A stretch of 64,000 nucleotides of DNA from Manis javanica (taxonomy: Eukaryota; Chordata; Mammalia; Pholidota; Manidae), in assembly GCF_040802235.1 (NCBI RefSeq), contig NC_133156.1, forward strand, positions 141,901,173 through 141,965,172. Direction: 5' to 3'. The stretch's first letter is position 1. Each line of letters begins with the position of its first letter. Both the position numbers and the translations under genes were made by a program. Under the pieces are notes generated by a model that searched no databases, had not been told where the DNA came from, and saw only the letters and a program-made list of their open reading frames with translations. Positions 22,556 through 34,978 of the stretch are shown here, piece after piece.

Positions 22556-22980
22556 GTGAGTTGCGTTCGCGGGCAGCCGGGGACAGGCGCATCCTCCTCC
22601 CGGCGGCGTCCTGCTCGCCCTCCTCCTCCTCCTCCTCGCCGCCGGCGGGGGTGGCTCCTCCGTCCCGGCCGCTGGCGGCGGCTGCGGCGACGGCTGCTGC
22701 GCGGTCCTGCCCGCCGGGGGAGGACCGCCGCCGCACCGGGTCCCCTCTCGGAGGACGCCTCTGCCCGCCGGGGCCGGGGTTAGTGCCTTCTCGGCGCGGT
22801 TGCCAAGTGGCTCCTCTGCGTGCTCCCCCTCCCCGCCACCTATCTCCCCCGGAGGAGGCGTATATAGGGCAACACCAACAATAGTGCGCCCTGCCACCCC
22901 CAGAACCCACCCGTTGCCTTCATGACGTCCCTAATACACAGGAGAAGACGGGGTGGGGGCGGGGAGGACTTCCCTCCAGT

Positions 22981-23461
22981 CTTTTGCCCTTATGTTCAAT
23001 GTCATTACGATGTTTGGCTAGAACAAAATGGAAATACTTAGTCATATGCGTCCATGGCCGTTTCTTCAGTCTCCCGCTGCTTGCCAGCCCCAGAACCTCT
23101 TTGGTCTATATTTAGCGGTTTCAGAGGAAGCGTTTTCAGCTCGATTCACAGGTTTCGGGGGCTTCTGCGTCCTGACAATAGATAGCGAGGCTCTGGAAAG
23201 CGCCGCCTGAAACCCAGGTTGGGAAAGCCGTGCATGTGCATGGGAGATTGCGATGCGATATTTGGGTGATCGGTAATTAATGGCCGAAAGCAAAGCTGCT
23301 TTTTCTTTTTCGCCGACCTTCCTCTTATTCTGGTGTGTAATATGTTTTCTTCGATTGCTACTCAGCTGGTTGGAGCCACTACGCTGAGAATCAAGTCACA
23401 AGAGAGGTGGTGCAGCCTCCCTGATCTGTGTGGTAGGAAAACAGTCTTACGGATTTTTGGG
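22981..23461. other. Sequence just downstream of the CpG island; no further feature
   Basis: If transcription runs on the + strand this is the start of intron 1. No second exon or repeat recognised. Confidence 0.4.
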
Positions 23462-23482
23462 GTGTGTGTGTGTGTGTGTGTG
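23462..23482. repeat. (TG)n microsatellite, about 10 units
   Basis: Uninterrupted TG dinucleotides after 'ttttgggg'. Confidence 0.95.
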
Positions 23483-26435
23483 GTTCCAACAAAGAACAGC
23501 TACTTCCAAAATGCCCAAAGTTGTGTTTGGAGGTAAATGGGGGGAAGGGGTAGTGAAAGGTGTGGAAATAGAGAAAAAGGGGCAGTTTGTGGATCCATAG
23601 TGTTTGTCCCTCTTGTCTGCTTCAGTTGAACTGATCTGATTTGCTTTGGTTCTGAAAGGTGTTATTAACATGCGTGCCTAATGTTATGGAGCAGATATGT
23701 TGGTTTAGAAAAGGGATACGTGTTATAAGCATAATATCAGACCTGACTTGCATAGATTTTCACTTTTAGGAACTCTTGTGACCAATATTTAAGATGTTTG
23801 GAATTTTCTACAAGGACTTCCATAAAAATAAGGAGGTGCTGAAACTGCCCTAGCCAGGAGTTATCTCATTGTGCATCTTTGCATCAGTAGCTAGGCTGCT
23901 GTGGTGGTAGAGTTCATCTCTTTGCTGTTAGTAATTCACCTATAGGATTAAAAGACTTTAGAGCTGCACCGCTTCTAAAATCCCATGAAGTGTTTGATAT
24001 GACTCATATCCAATTACAGGGATGAACCTCTACCTAGCTCTCTGGTGGCTCTCTCTGTGAGAAGTATGACAATAGGGTGGGCATCCTCAAATATGGACTA
24101 GATGCTTTAAAGTGCTGCCAATTCTCTGTGCCACATGCAGAATCCATTTTTCAAGTTTTTGGGAAAATGTTAAGTGGCATCGGTATGGGGCTGTGGGTTA
24201 TAAGCTCTCATGGCTTGAATGAAGATGATTGCAGTTAGAGTTGCATTTGCTGAAATCCGGGAGGCCTGTAACTATAAGCTAAAAAGTCTCTGTGTTGCAG
24301 AAAGACTAGCAATGTCTGTGTGGCTAGAGTTAACCGAATGGTGTGATTTGTTTTACCCAATACAGTTTTAGTTCTCTTATTACATTAAGAAAACTTTCCC
24401 AGAGCACATTGTTTTAATAAAAAATTTTCTCTCCAAAAGAAGCAGTAGGTGAAGTAGACATTCATTTCTCTTTTCTTTTTGACACTACTGATTCAGTTTT
24501 AAACATGATTCTTAAACGACTAGTAGATGTTATTCTGTGTCTCTGTATGTACGCAGAGAGCAGCTGATGAGCATGGGGAAAACCGAATGCTTTGTATATT
24601 TGATTTTTAGGTCATATTGTAGATTGAAAATGATAGCACCTGATTGAATGGCAATTATACTAAGTACATGAGGTTGTAGCTCTAATAAAATTGTCATAGG
24701 CTTACACAAAGGAGTTATTTAATTTGGTGTGTGTGTAGTTGTATAACCTAATCATTATAGATGTCACCAATGTTTTCATTGTTTGTAAAAAAAGTCACAC
24801 ACTGTCAAGTTAGTTATTTCCATCAACTTCACATTTTTCACAATAGAGTACAAGCCAATTCTTTTCTCCCAGTGAAATGATTCATCAGAGAGAAAAAAGA
24901 AATTAAAGTGGTATTAGTGGAAAATGCAAGTTATAGTTTTGTTAAATAATTTCTAAGGATAATATCACTTTCATAATGACCTTTAAAATTAAAAATGAAC
25001 TTATCAAATGCATTACGTTTGACATATAATTGAATATGTAGTGCTCTGAAGATGTTATATAGAACATGTAAGTTTCTGCTTTATCTAAGTTCTTTATTTT
25101 ATGGTATGCATTTATATAAAATTGTTGAAGAATTCTCCAGACTAATTTCATCAAGTTGTCCTTATGTAGAAAATAGTAAAGTTACATTTAAAGTAATGCA
25201 ATTTGTTTGTCCCTAAAGTATACTTTGTATGAACCCCAAAATCTGGCTATAACAAAACACCTGCATCAAAGTAGGAACTGTTGCATTTGGAACTGCTAGA
25301 AGGGTTCCCTTTAAATTTTTTTCCTCATGGTTATCCACAGAAAATATGAACAATCATTTGTGATTGTTTCTCTGTGTGAACACTGTTTTTCATTTCTTTA
25401 GTGGGGAATTGGTGATGCTAGTATCACTCTTCCTAAAAGTTTTTTTTATAAAAAAGATGCCACATAGTTGACAGAGTATAAATTCAAACACTGTAATTCA
25501 GAGATGAACAAACACCAAGAGAAGACAGGCAGGTATCTTTAAATACAGTACTTCTGTTGATGGTCTGGTACAGTGGGTCTTTGCTGAGTAACACTCTCTC
25601 AAGCCCAATCTTAGGCTGGCTTCCATGGTGGTTTCCATCACCCATATTTCAAAGGTGTTCTCGGGGCCACAGTACTTAGATGGCTTTGTGTAAATGTTGT
25701 ATAGATGTGGGCGAATGTTCATTTGAGTGGGAATAGTTCATGGTACTTGTTGCTGGTTTAAAGATTATCTGATTATATGCCAAAGCAACAGCTTTTTAGA
25801 TTAATGTAAAATATTAAATGTGTCATAGATGAATAGTTCCTATCCCATGTCTGCCAGTCTTGCCTACTGATTAATAAACTGCCTGGTTGGGTTTAATGAA
25901 TCCAATTATATTCACAAACAGTACCTCCAACATAGGAAACTCACAGAAATATTTTATCATACTGAGCTTTTAGTCCATTAAAAATGTTAAGACTCATAAC
26001 AAAAACATGTAGTTATGGCACCTCCAGTTGTTTATGTTTTGATCACATAGCAGTTAAGTGTAATTTCAGGCTTTGTATCATGGTTAATTGATTTGTAGAA
26101 AATGTCTTGGCTGTATTAGGGCATTGAAGTTGTACTCTATATCAATTAGTTTTTGACAAATTGGAAATAATGACTCAAGAAGTGAAACTCTGCTTCCTAG
26201 GAGCTTTCCATCTTAGACAAATAATCACCTGTGTCCCTTGGTAAGATTCCTGAAAAGTTGTCCATAAAATGAATTATTTATTTAAACTTAGTACTCCATT
26301 ATCATTTCATATCAAATATATTTCTAAATAAAAAGTTGAGCTCTACCCTACAATGAATATATAAATACATATATAACGTGTATTAAAACATATTACTTAC
26401 ATATAAAATATACATGTAAGAAATACAGTTTTTAC
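23483..26435. other. Unique, intron-like AT-rich sequence
   Basis: Low repeat content. No exon with a recognisable product. A 74-codon antisense frame at 25,498-25,722 was inspected and not supported. Confidence 0.45.
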
Positions 26436-26505
26436 ATGTATATCATATATATGCTATATGTATATATATATATGTGTGTGTGTGTATATATATATATATA
26501 TAAAA
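26436..26505. repeat. Compound (TA)n(TG)n(TA)n microsatellite
   Basis: Alternating TA, then TG, then TA dinucleotides, flanked by AT-rich DNA. It is almost entirely alternating purine-pyrimidine. Confidence 0.95.
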
Positions 26506-26529
26506 TATGTAATGCTATTTTGAATTCTG

Positions 26530-26735
26530 CTTTGGGTAGGTGCAGAGATGATGAGAGCCCTGACTTTGGGTGGATCCCAGCTCTGTCCCTTCTTAGCTTC
26601 TTAGCTGTCCCTTCACCATTTATGTGATACTCAGATTTTAGCTCAGTGTTTTCAACTGTAAAGTGGGTACAGTAAGACAAATAATATCTTAAAAATTGAT
26701 TCAAAAGATAAGTAAATGCATAAGTGGTTTGTAAA
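26530..26735 (+). repeat. MIR SINE, sense
   Basis: Nearly full MIR order is visible: 'agccctgactttgggtgg', 'atcccagctctgtcccttc', 'tcaactgtaaagtgggtaca' and 'gataagtaaatgcataagtg'. Confidence 0.75.
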
Positions 26736-29700
26736 TTGTAAACATATATACAAACATAGGAGATATGTATCTTAATATTAAGATGGATACTTTATGTATT
26801 ATTAGATATGTTATATAGGCTACATCTTCTCTAACAAAGGCTATTAAATGGATATATTCTGTCCCTACTCCTATTGTATTATTACTTTATTATATGGATT
26901 TGCATATAAAGTGTCAAGTTTTCTACTCTACAACATACCTTTACATAGTATGTATAATAAAGGAAGAGAAGTAAATCATGTCTCCCGGCACTATTATTGA
27001 AAAAGATTCTAATCAGTCAGAAATTGCAAAACTTTGATACTTTCTATTAGTGTTATATTATTCACCTGATTAAGATCAAATTGTCTACAAAGATTAATAT
27101 TGTGAAAGAGTATTATAGACAGTTTAAAAAAAGTAACTTTTTGAGGTAAAATATTAAAGTCTGCTCTGTTTAGAACCACATAGCATGAATCCCATCATAG
27201 TATCACTGTGACAAAGAATAATGAAACCTGACAGCTTCATTTATTACATAAAGAGAAGATCCATCCTACCCCACCCTATCCACAATTAAAGTCACCTCCA
27301 ATTAAAGGGCTGGTGCTTTTGTACCTTTTTGAAAATAAATGATCATTTTCACTTGTCGTTTCCCTCATCGTTGCTTCGGTAAAGTGCCCAGCCCCTCTGG
27401 GTTTGATTATGTCCAGCACCAGGCAGAGCTGCGATCTTCAGCAACTAATCCTTACAATGATAATGCTTGAATGTATCTTAGATTTTGTTACAGAATGTGA
27501 CCTATGTAACAGGAGACTAATTTGTTTTAAGTCAGAAAAACATTTTGACAATATATATGGTTATTTATATTCAAATTTATGTGCTGTTGTAGGAACTGGC
27601 AATTATAAGTTACCAGAGTACAATACATGCTATAATAAAAAATCTTTCTGTTTTTTGGCTCAAAGTAGGTGGTGAGCCAATTATGTTCAGTTAAATAAAT
27701 GTAAGAGTCAAAATTTCAGCAGGTTTTGCGTAATGCAGAATGTATTACTAAAAGCAGTGTTTAATTTATAGCTTTAGATGATGGAGAACAGTTAAATCTG
27801 TCATGAAATTACATTCATCCTGTATAGGGATGGGATGAAATTTTCTCGTTAATAACAGTTTTTGCTTAATAGATGTGATCATCATAACTGTCATTAGAAA
27901 TTTGATCTAATAGGTATATATTAAGAAAAAAAATGCGTTTTGTACCATTTTATAGTACTTATCTTTTGGTTAAGGAACCCACCAATCTCATAATGGTTAT
28001 TGTCATCTTTTCTCATTTAAATATGCAACAATATAAATCACAAAAAGGTATGCATTTACCTTAAATTATAGAATTTGCTGAAATGTGGGTATCTTTAAGG
28101 AACCCAGTAAATATCACCCATAAAAGCCTTCCAGTTTCTGAAAAAGATGAGTTAATGGAAGAAAAAAAGAAAAAAAAAATCTAGGGGAGTGACCACCGTG
28201 GATGAAATACCAGTTTTGATTAGATGTAGCTTGATGTGATGCTGAAGGCCATTCCAAGACCTTGGCCTTCCCTTTTCCTTCCTCTCCACAGGGATAGAGC
28301 TGCCTTTGAGCCCTAGAGCCCAAGCCTTTCTCTCTGCAGGCAGAGAGATCTCCAGAGGAAGAAGGAAGGGGCCAGGCAAGCTGCTTCCTTTATTCTTCAG
28401 AGGCAGAGAAAGTGAAGGGCTGAAGAGAGGCCAGAGTGTTACATGAATTAAGTTCCCTTCACCTGGAAGGAAATACCAGAAGTGTGGAAGAACTGTTCCT
28501 CATAGACATGGTTTATAGAGAACTCTGTAGAATTCTGAATACAGTAGTTTTAACAATATTTTGCTTAGTTGAGCATTTTAAATATTTTATGGTATTTTGA
28601 CACTGAATCAGGAATTATTAGGGGAGTGTCTAATGCCCTGGCTGATTTATAGAGTATGGTTCATGAAATTCAGCTGATTTATGTATTGCTAACTTTAAAG
28701 TAACTCATTCTCAGTGTTTCTTCCCTACTCCCTATGTAAGACTTTGCTGCCAGTAATTGAATGGCCTTGTAAGTGATGAGAATTGGACATGAAAAGGTCA
28801 GTGTCAAAATCTGCCTTCCCAAACCATATATAAGTGATGATCCGTGCCGTCTCTTATCCATGCACTTTCTTCCTCAGTGTTGATCATTTCAGTTTGGCTG
28901 TTGTTTAATGTTTTAGTTTTCAGTAGGAGCAATAATGGGCACCATCAAGAATGAAGGAAAAAATTGAATTTAAAAATAGACGTGTTTTATTTGACTCCAA
29001 GCATGACTACTCAATCTAAAAAGAGCTCACTTCTTAAAATAAATTTTATTCTTCTCTTGCAAATATTTTATTTGGACTTTTAAACAGTAGAGTTTAAACC
29101 TAGCAGTCATTACCTTCAGTAATACAGTAATTTAATATACAGGAAGAGCAACTTCTTTGGCAGCAAACCAAGTCTCAAAAAAGCCAAAATTCAGTTTTTT
29201 GTCTCTAATACACTCCTCACTGGTTCTGTGTGTTTTGTTTTGTTTTTGTTACTGGATGAGGTGGTGATGGAGTTCTCTAGAAAGGCAGACAGGTGAAATG
29301 GGCATTATGTGAAGTCTCAAGAGACAGTAGAAATTATGTCACATGTGTCTGGGACATGGGAGCTGTTGCAGGAAGTCTGGGACTTGTAGTGCATCAGACT
29401 GACTTGAGTTGGATTGGCAAAAATTCATTGTTAAATCTGTAGCAGGTACTTAGATATATTATGGCACCTCTGCCCAAAGGAATATTATGCTTCTAGGAAT
29501 TATATTTTCCAGGAAGAGTTAATTATATGGGAAATGTTCATGATACTAAAGGTTAAAAAGAAAAGCAAGGTAAAAAACTTGCATATGTTGGTAAAAAAGG
29601 CAAAAAATATATGCATTTACATATATTGCATATGATACCCAGCACACATACCCATACATACACTCATGCAAATAAAAGAACATAGTGTTTATAACAAAGT

Positions 29701-29995
29701 TTTAAATATTTTGTTCTTTATGTACTGCCCACCACATATATTGTAGTTCAATATACATTACATCATTACACAGAAACAAAGCATGTGTTTTAACTGTTTA
29801 AAAGAATTTTGGGGATAAATTTCATCAACTGAATGCCTGACTGAAAGTTAACAGGTTCATTCTTAATGGAATGTGATTTGCATGTATTTTAATCAGTGGT
29901 ACACCTAGATTTTCTGCTTTAAAATTTGAGAGATGATGTGTTGAAGAAGTTTAGCAAGTTGGTGTCTTCTTGAGACCATTAGTGAAATATTTCTC
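26736..29995. other. Unique, intron-like sequence; low repeat content
   Basis: No exon recognised. 27,290-27,560 has higher sequence complexity than its surroundings and no repeat signature, so it is a candidate conserved non-coding element. Near 28,345 'tctctctgcaggcagaga' forms a small hairpin. Confidence 0.4.
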
Positions 29996-29999
29996 TCCT

Positions 30000-30780
30000 T
30001 TCCAAATAACGTTTTACCATTTTTAAAACTAATGTATGCTTATTAAAAACTTGAAAATACAGAAATGATAAAAAGAAGCTAAAGCTCCAGAAATTACTGT
30101 TTTTAGCTGAAATGCTAATTTTTACACATTTTTAAGTTTAGAAGACTTACAATATTCGGTTTTGTTATTTTTTTAACATGTAAGGCAGCTTTTCCTCATA
30201 AAATTAGTATTCATTTTTACTGTTTTCCATAACTTTATGTAACATCTTTCATTTAAGTAATGTGCTTTTTTTGGAGATGGATAGCATTTTTAATTTTTGA
30301 AGATATGTGTGATGCTGTGATTAAAGCTAAATAATTTTCATCAGTTTATTTTCTCTAGATTACTTCCTACGACTGGTGGTTTTCAAGGCCATTGATCTTA
30401 TATGTTGTCAAATTGTCCTCCAGGAAGTTTATGTAATTTATATTTCTTTCAGCTAGGAGGAGTATGCTGATTTCCCCATGATTTTGACAATGCTGGGCAT
30501 TATAATAATAACAAAAAAAAAACCCCAAAAGAACAAATTCCAACTACATAAGGGAAAATTGTATTTTCCTGTAGTTGGAATTACTTCTCATTGAATATGG
30601 CTGAGTTTAAATATTATGTAAGTTTATGAGATATTCCTAATTATTTTGTGAATTGTCTTTTTGTATCTTCTGCACGTTTCTCAACTGGTCAGTTGGCCTT
30701 GTTTCTTGATTTGTGTATTTCTGTAGTAATTACATTACCCTTTGCCATGTTTTATCAGTTTCTTCTTCATGTTATTAATT
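30000..30780 (-). mobile_element. Old L1-type LINE remnant, antisense (diverged)
   Basis: Reversed L1-like wording: 'aaattgtcctccaggaagtt' near 30,410, 'gctgatttccccatgatttt' near 30,467, 'caatgctgggcattataata' near 30,488 and 'tgtgaattgtctttttgtat' near 30,647. It contains a perfect 13-bp-arm hairpin at 30,536-30,582 that does not belong to the L1 pattern. Confidence 0.5.
30536..30582. repeat. Perfect inverted repeat: 13-bp arms plus inner 7-bp stem
   Basis: The arm 'aattccaactaca' at 30,536-30,548 is exactly complementary to 30,570-30,582. Inside it 'ggaaaat' and 'attttcc' pair again around a 3-base loop. No transposon family was recognised for it. Confidence 0.95.
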
Positions 30781-31004
30781 CTTATTTTAAGCATAATTTT
30801 AAAGCTGTATTTAAATGTATCCCCTTTTCCTGGGGAGTTCCTATTAAAGGAGTCTTCTATTCCTCCCTAATTTTGGGTATCTCAGTAGTAAATATGGCAT
30901 TGGAACACATGGTGGTGGGAATGCTTAATAGTTGTATCCCAACATGACTGAGGATGTAGTTCAACTTTTCCTTTTTTTAGCAAGGGAATAAATTATGATT
31001 GAGT

Positions 31005-31115
31005 GTCGTTGTCAATAGAGGGGAGATAATTTCTGTGTCTTCAGGTTGTTGTGAGGGCAGATTAAGAGACTATGTACCTAAAATGCACAGCAGAGATCCT
31101 AGTATACTAGTGAAC
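31005..31115 (+). repeat. MIR SINE fragment, sense
   Basis: 'aggttgttgtgagggcagat' near 31,044 followed by 'gtacctaaaatgcacagcag' near 31,074 follows the MIR 3' half. Confidence 0.6.
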
Positions 31116-31199
31116 CTCCAACACCTTAGTTATTTCTATTGTTAAACAGCAAAGATCTCTAATTCTGGCTTTTGCTTTCCCCTCATCAATGAAGCATGG

Positions 31200-31375
31200 T
31201 TATGCACCCGAACAGGCTCAGGGACCTCTGTGTGAAAGGCTGGGTGTTTCTGGCAGTCTGAGACTTACAGGTGGAAGCTCTTATGTGCTACGGTTAGTGT
31301 GCTGTGTGGCCTCTGGCAGCCCTTTACTTCTCTGTATGTTTCAAGCTCATTGGGAAGAGTAAGTTAGGATGCCAT
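31200..31375 (+). repeat. Possible MIR SINE, sense
   Basis: 'gtgctgtgtggcctctggca' near 31,298, followed by 'ctttacttctctgtatgtt', resembles the MIR core. The rest is too diverged for a firm call. Confidence 0.4.
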
Positions 31376-32456
31376 TCTTAGGCAAATATATGATTTTCTA
31401 TATGGTACATACAATATGTGTACATGTATACATTTCTGTATCATACCATATGTGAACCCCCCCACCAGCCCCGTACAGGTACCATTTTCTCTAATCACAT
31501 AGGTACATGCTTTGCTCTACCCTCACACCATACTGGTTATCTGGCTTTTTATCATTGATTCTCAAATCCTAGGACAATCATTGGCACATTGTGAACACTT
31601 AGGTTATCATTGTGGGGTAGATGTGCTCTTGTTTTCATTGTCAGTAAAGGTTCACAAACTAAGGTTCGTTTCGTTGCTTTTGGCTCATTCTGGGTGCTTG
31701 GCACTGTGGCGCTCTGGAGAGAACACGAGATTAGGACTCTTGAGTTTTGGAATGCACACCAGGTTGTCACTTGCTTTCTCTTGTGCCTTCATTGTCACTT
31801 GCTCATTGGGATCAACACAGAGTTTTTAGTGACTGTGCTTTAATTCCCCTGACAGTGCTTTGGGAATATAACAAGCATTTCAGTATAAAATATATTCCTT
31901 GGAACTTTTGAAGTGATTCAAAAACAGGCTTTTTTTTTTTTGAGATGGAGTCAAGATTTTCTTGATTGTAAAACTAAATCTCTGACCTCCATTACTAATG
32001 TGGTTATAAATGCCCAGTCCCCTAATGGCTGACACACCACTGGGTATCACCTAAAGGAAGAACTTGCTTTTGTCCCTCAGTGGCAGTAATTCCTGTTATT
32101 TCTTTATATCTCCTCAAAAATTGTCACACCTAGTTGGCTTGAATAAAATTCCCTGTGTTTTTTTCTTTTTTGTGCAGATATTTGCTGCTTAAAGGGGGAG
32201 GAGCAATGAAGCCCTGTGGCTCCTAAGGGATTGAAGTCTGCAGAAATGTCCCCAGAATAATATTTTCTCTCCTAGTGGGCTGTCGAGTCTGGCGCCTGGA
32301 AGGCTTTATCAGAACAGTTTTAGAAGTGTGAACTGTAGCTGGCTTTCATTTTTTTTGAGCCTATTTCCTTAAATACTTTGAACAAAGTTTCAGAGAATTC
32401 TTATCACTCTAACTATAATCTGCCAATAGGAAGATATCATATGTAAGTTACAGAAA
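31376..32456. other. Unique, intron-like sequence
   Basis: No exon recognised. Two overlapping + frames (31,512-31,829 and 31,610-31,843) have no domain signal. Confidence 0.45.
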
Positions 32457-32479
32457 AATAAAACAAAACAAAACAAAAC
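32457..32479. repeat. (AAAAC)n simple repeat
   Basis: About four 'aaaac' units. Confidence 0.9.
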
Positions 32480-34604
32480 CTTGCTTTTGTTCCCTAATCT
32501 CAAAACTTTTGAAGGAAGTTCAGAGGGAGGTAAGTATCCCTCAACAAGTTTGTTACCTAGCGAGTCACAATTTTAGGTACTCAGGAGGAGATGTTACTCA
32601 TGGTTTATGCTCGCTGCTTAGAGCAATTTCAGATATGGTCCTTTTTCCATATAAATCTACAGTCGTTTTTTTTAGCTTAGGGTGGGTTGTGTGATAAACT
32701 GCATGGTAGATGCACAGTCTTTGTTTTGACAGTTGAGAGGATTCACGGGGTGGTCTTAGCTGGTATGTGTGAACCCCAGAAAGGAGCAGTGTGAGTGGAA
32801 GGGGCAGGAGGATGGCTGGGGGATGATGGTGATGCTCAGGTGTCACCCCTTCTACCTCTGCAGATCCTGACTGCGGCCCCAGAAGACTGCCTGTGTTCTG
32901 GGGAGCTCTGATGGAGGGTGGTAGTTCAACAACACCTTAAGAAGTGGGAAGGAGCAGGCAGCTTACACTACTTTTGGCAACAGAACTTTCTAAATGGGGT
33001 GGGCAGTTATTCATTGATTAACCCGTTCAGTCAACAAACTGGGCTGTATATAAGTCTTGAAGAAGCAATTCGTTATAAAGGGTAGCAAAACAAAAACAAT
33101 TTCAGGACCAGATAATCTGCCCCCCTCTGAGTGGTTTAGCAGTTTCTTCTAGTTGAAGAGTAGCTACTTCTGTTGTTTTCAGACTTGGATTTCAAACTCA
33201 GGTTGCCATGTTGCCTTACATCTCTGAAATCTTTCCCTTCTTTTCTGTGTGCCTGTTCTCATAAAATGCATTGTGTAATTGTCAGTAGGACTCAGGATCG
33301 TCCAGTACTAAACATAAATACTTCACGTTTACACAGTGTAATCATGTCAGTTTATGTGGCTTCCTGGTGGCCTGACAAATTGTGCATTTTATAACAGTGG
33401 TTATACCTACAGACTGGCAGGTGATAACGGAGCTGCCAGTGGGAGACGAGGGTGACAGCCTGATACAGTGCTGTCTTGAGTTGAACAGGGTGTGGGAGGA
33501 AATGTAAGCAAAGCTATTCCTTTGAGTTTTAGTCAAGTGCTTTCCCATATTTTGTCTTTTGTAAGTGAGGAGAATTTTGAAAGTAATGTAACAGATTTTT
33601 GAACCCTAGTAGATTTTGTCATTTTTGCTTATTCTTAGAAGCCTCTTAGGTGATAGTCACCTGAGTTTAAATGCACATGCTGTTCCTTGCTGTTACTCAT
33701 CATTTTAGCTAACTGAGGTGTGGCAGGGTCGGGATTTGGTGACTAGATGAGTGTTTTAGCTCTGACCCCAAGAAGATGCTCTTGAACTCAGAGTTATTAT
33801 CAGTTTCTTTCAAAGCCCTTTATGTGTACACAACCGTGTCAGGTGGCGTTGCCTTTCTTTCTAATACCTTAGACCGAATTGCTTTGTGGACTGTGAGGGA
33901 AAAGAGTATTTTTTATTTTGTTGCAATGTGCTAGTTTTCAATACATATCCTTATAATTTTCATTAAAAAGCTACCCATATGCTTTAGAGATAATTTCAAT
34001 TTTTCTGCCACATGGTTTTCATATAAATACAGCATTGTTACCTCTAGGTTTAGTGCTAATGTACCTTTGAAGATGGATCTCCCTAGACATTTGGCAAAAG
34101 ATGGGGCTGCTTCTACATCCGTTACAAGGCATTGAGAAAGACAGTTAAAGCAGTGGGTCATCCCACATATGCATCGGGTCCTCAACACTTCGCAGCGATT
34201 CTGTTGGCACTCAGGAACGTTATTATCACATCAAGAAGTTAAGCTGCATATGAGTATCAAGCTCAAAAATACAGATGCGATGTGATGTTTCAGGTGTTGT
34301 GATGTGCAAGTATGTGACATTACAGACAATATCGTGACGTTACGGAGTTTGTGAAGCTGTTAGTAGGTTGCCAGGAGAAAATGGTAGAACATTCTGACAG
34401 CAGGTCTGTAGACTACTCCGGAGCACTGAGTGGATAACTGCCACCCCACTGAATGGCCTAAATACTACCAAATCCAAGTGTAACAATGTACCATGCTCCC
34501 CTCCATCTCAGAAGTTAGAGAAGGCATGTCCACTGTCTTGCCTATTGTGATGGTACAGCCTGACTTTGGAAGGATTTCGGTAAATGAAAACACTGTAAAG
34601 AGAC
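32480..34604. other. Unique, intron-like sequence with a TGACGT-like cluster near 34,280-34,345
   Basis: No exon recognised. An 85-codon antisense frame at 33,931-34,188 is not supported by any family. The 34,150-34,345 part has more CpG than its surroundings and several TGA(C/T)(A/G)T words, including a CRE-like TGACGTTA at 34,335. Confidence 0.4.
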
Positions 34605-34978
34605 TGTCTTAGTCAGCTGGGGCTGCTGTAACAAAATATCACACTGGATGGCTTAAACCACAGACTTGGATTTCCCACAGTTCTGGAGGTTCAGAAGGCC
34701 ACAGTCAGGCGCCTGCTGACTCAGTTCCTGGTGAGGGCCCTCTTCAGGGCTTGTGGACTGCCATCCTTGTTCTCTGTCCTTACACGGCCTTTCCTTGTTG
34801 CATGCATCTTGCTCTCTTCCTCCTCTTAGAAGACCGATGATCCCCCCTTGAGGACCTCATGCTGTGATCTAGTTTGACTCTAATTATCCACAAAGGCCCC
34901 AGCTCCAAATACCATCACATTAGGGGTTAAATGCAACATATGCATTTTGGGGAGACACAACATTCCATCTGTAGCAGA
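34605..34978 (-). mobile_element. MLT1-type MaLR LTR, antisense
   Basis: Well preserved: 'gtcttagtcagctggggctg', 'actggatggcttaaaccaca' near 34,644, 'ccacagttctggaggttcag' near 34,676, 'ccaaataccatcacattag' near 34,906, ending 'ccatctgtagcaga'. Confidence 0.85.

Larger units (their letters stand above)
21650..22980. promoter_or_regulatory. Strong CpG island, likely promoter of an unidentified gene
   Basis: CpG dinucleotides are dense from about 21,650 to 22,820 and thin out by 22,980, in sharp contrast to the AT-rich, CpG-poor flanks. It contains a CGG repeat at 22,061-22,091, a CTCF-like motif at 22,267-22,284, GC-box sequence near 22,950-22,967 and a CRE-like TGACGTCC at 22,923. Such islands mark promoters of broadly or developmentally expressed mammalian genes. 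Transcription start and direction cannot be fixed by sequence alone; the splice donor at 22,555/22,556 favours the + strand. The long open frames on both strands here (up to 433 codons) are expected from GC-rich sequence poor in stop codons and are not evidence of protein. Confidence 0.9.

Noticed and set aside
22861-22866. TATATA at the 3' edge of the CpG island as a TATA box
   Set aside because: It lies about 300 bp downstream of the candidate first-exon donor, is symmetric, and has no supporting initiator. It could serve another start, but nothing shows it.
21609-22910. 433-codon antisense frame and overlapping long frames across the CpG island
   Set aside because: GC-rich DNA has few stop codons, and several frames on both strands are open at once. 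Composition is Arg/Ala/Gly/Pro-biased with no domain.
25498-25722. 74-codon antisense frame with mixed composition
   Set aside because: No domain, no splice-site support visible and length within chance expectation.
33931-34188. 85-codon antisense Cys-containing frame as a zinc-binding domain
   Set aside because: The cysteine spacing does not fit a known zinc finger, and the frame is not extended by exon signals.
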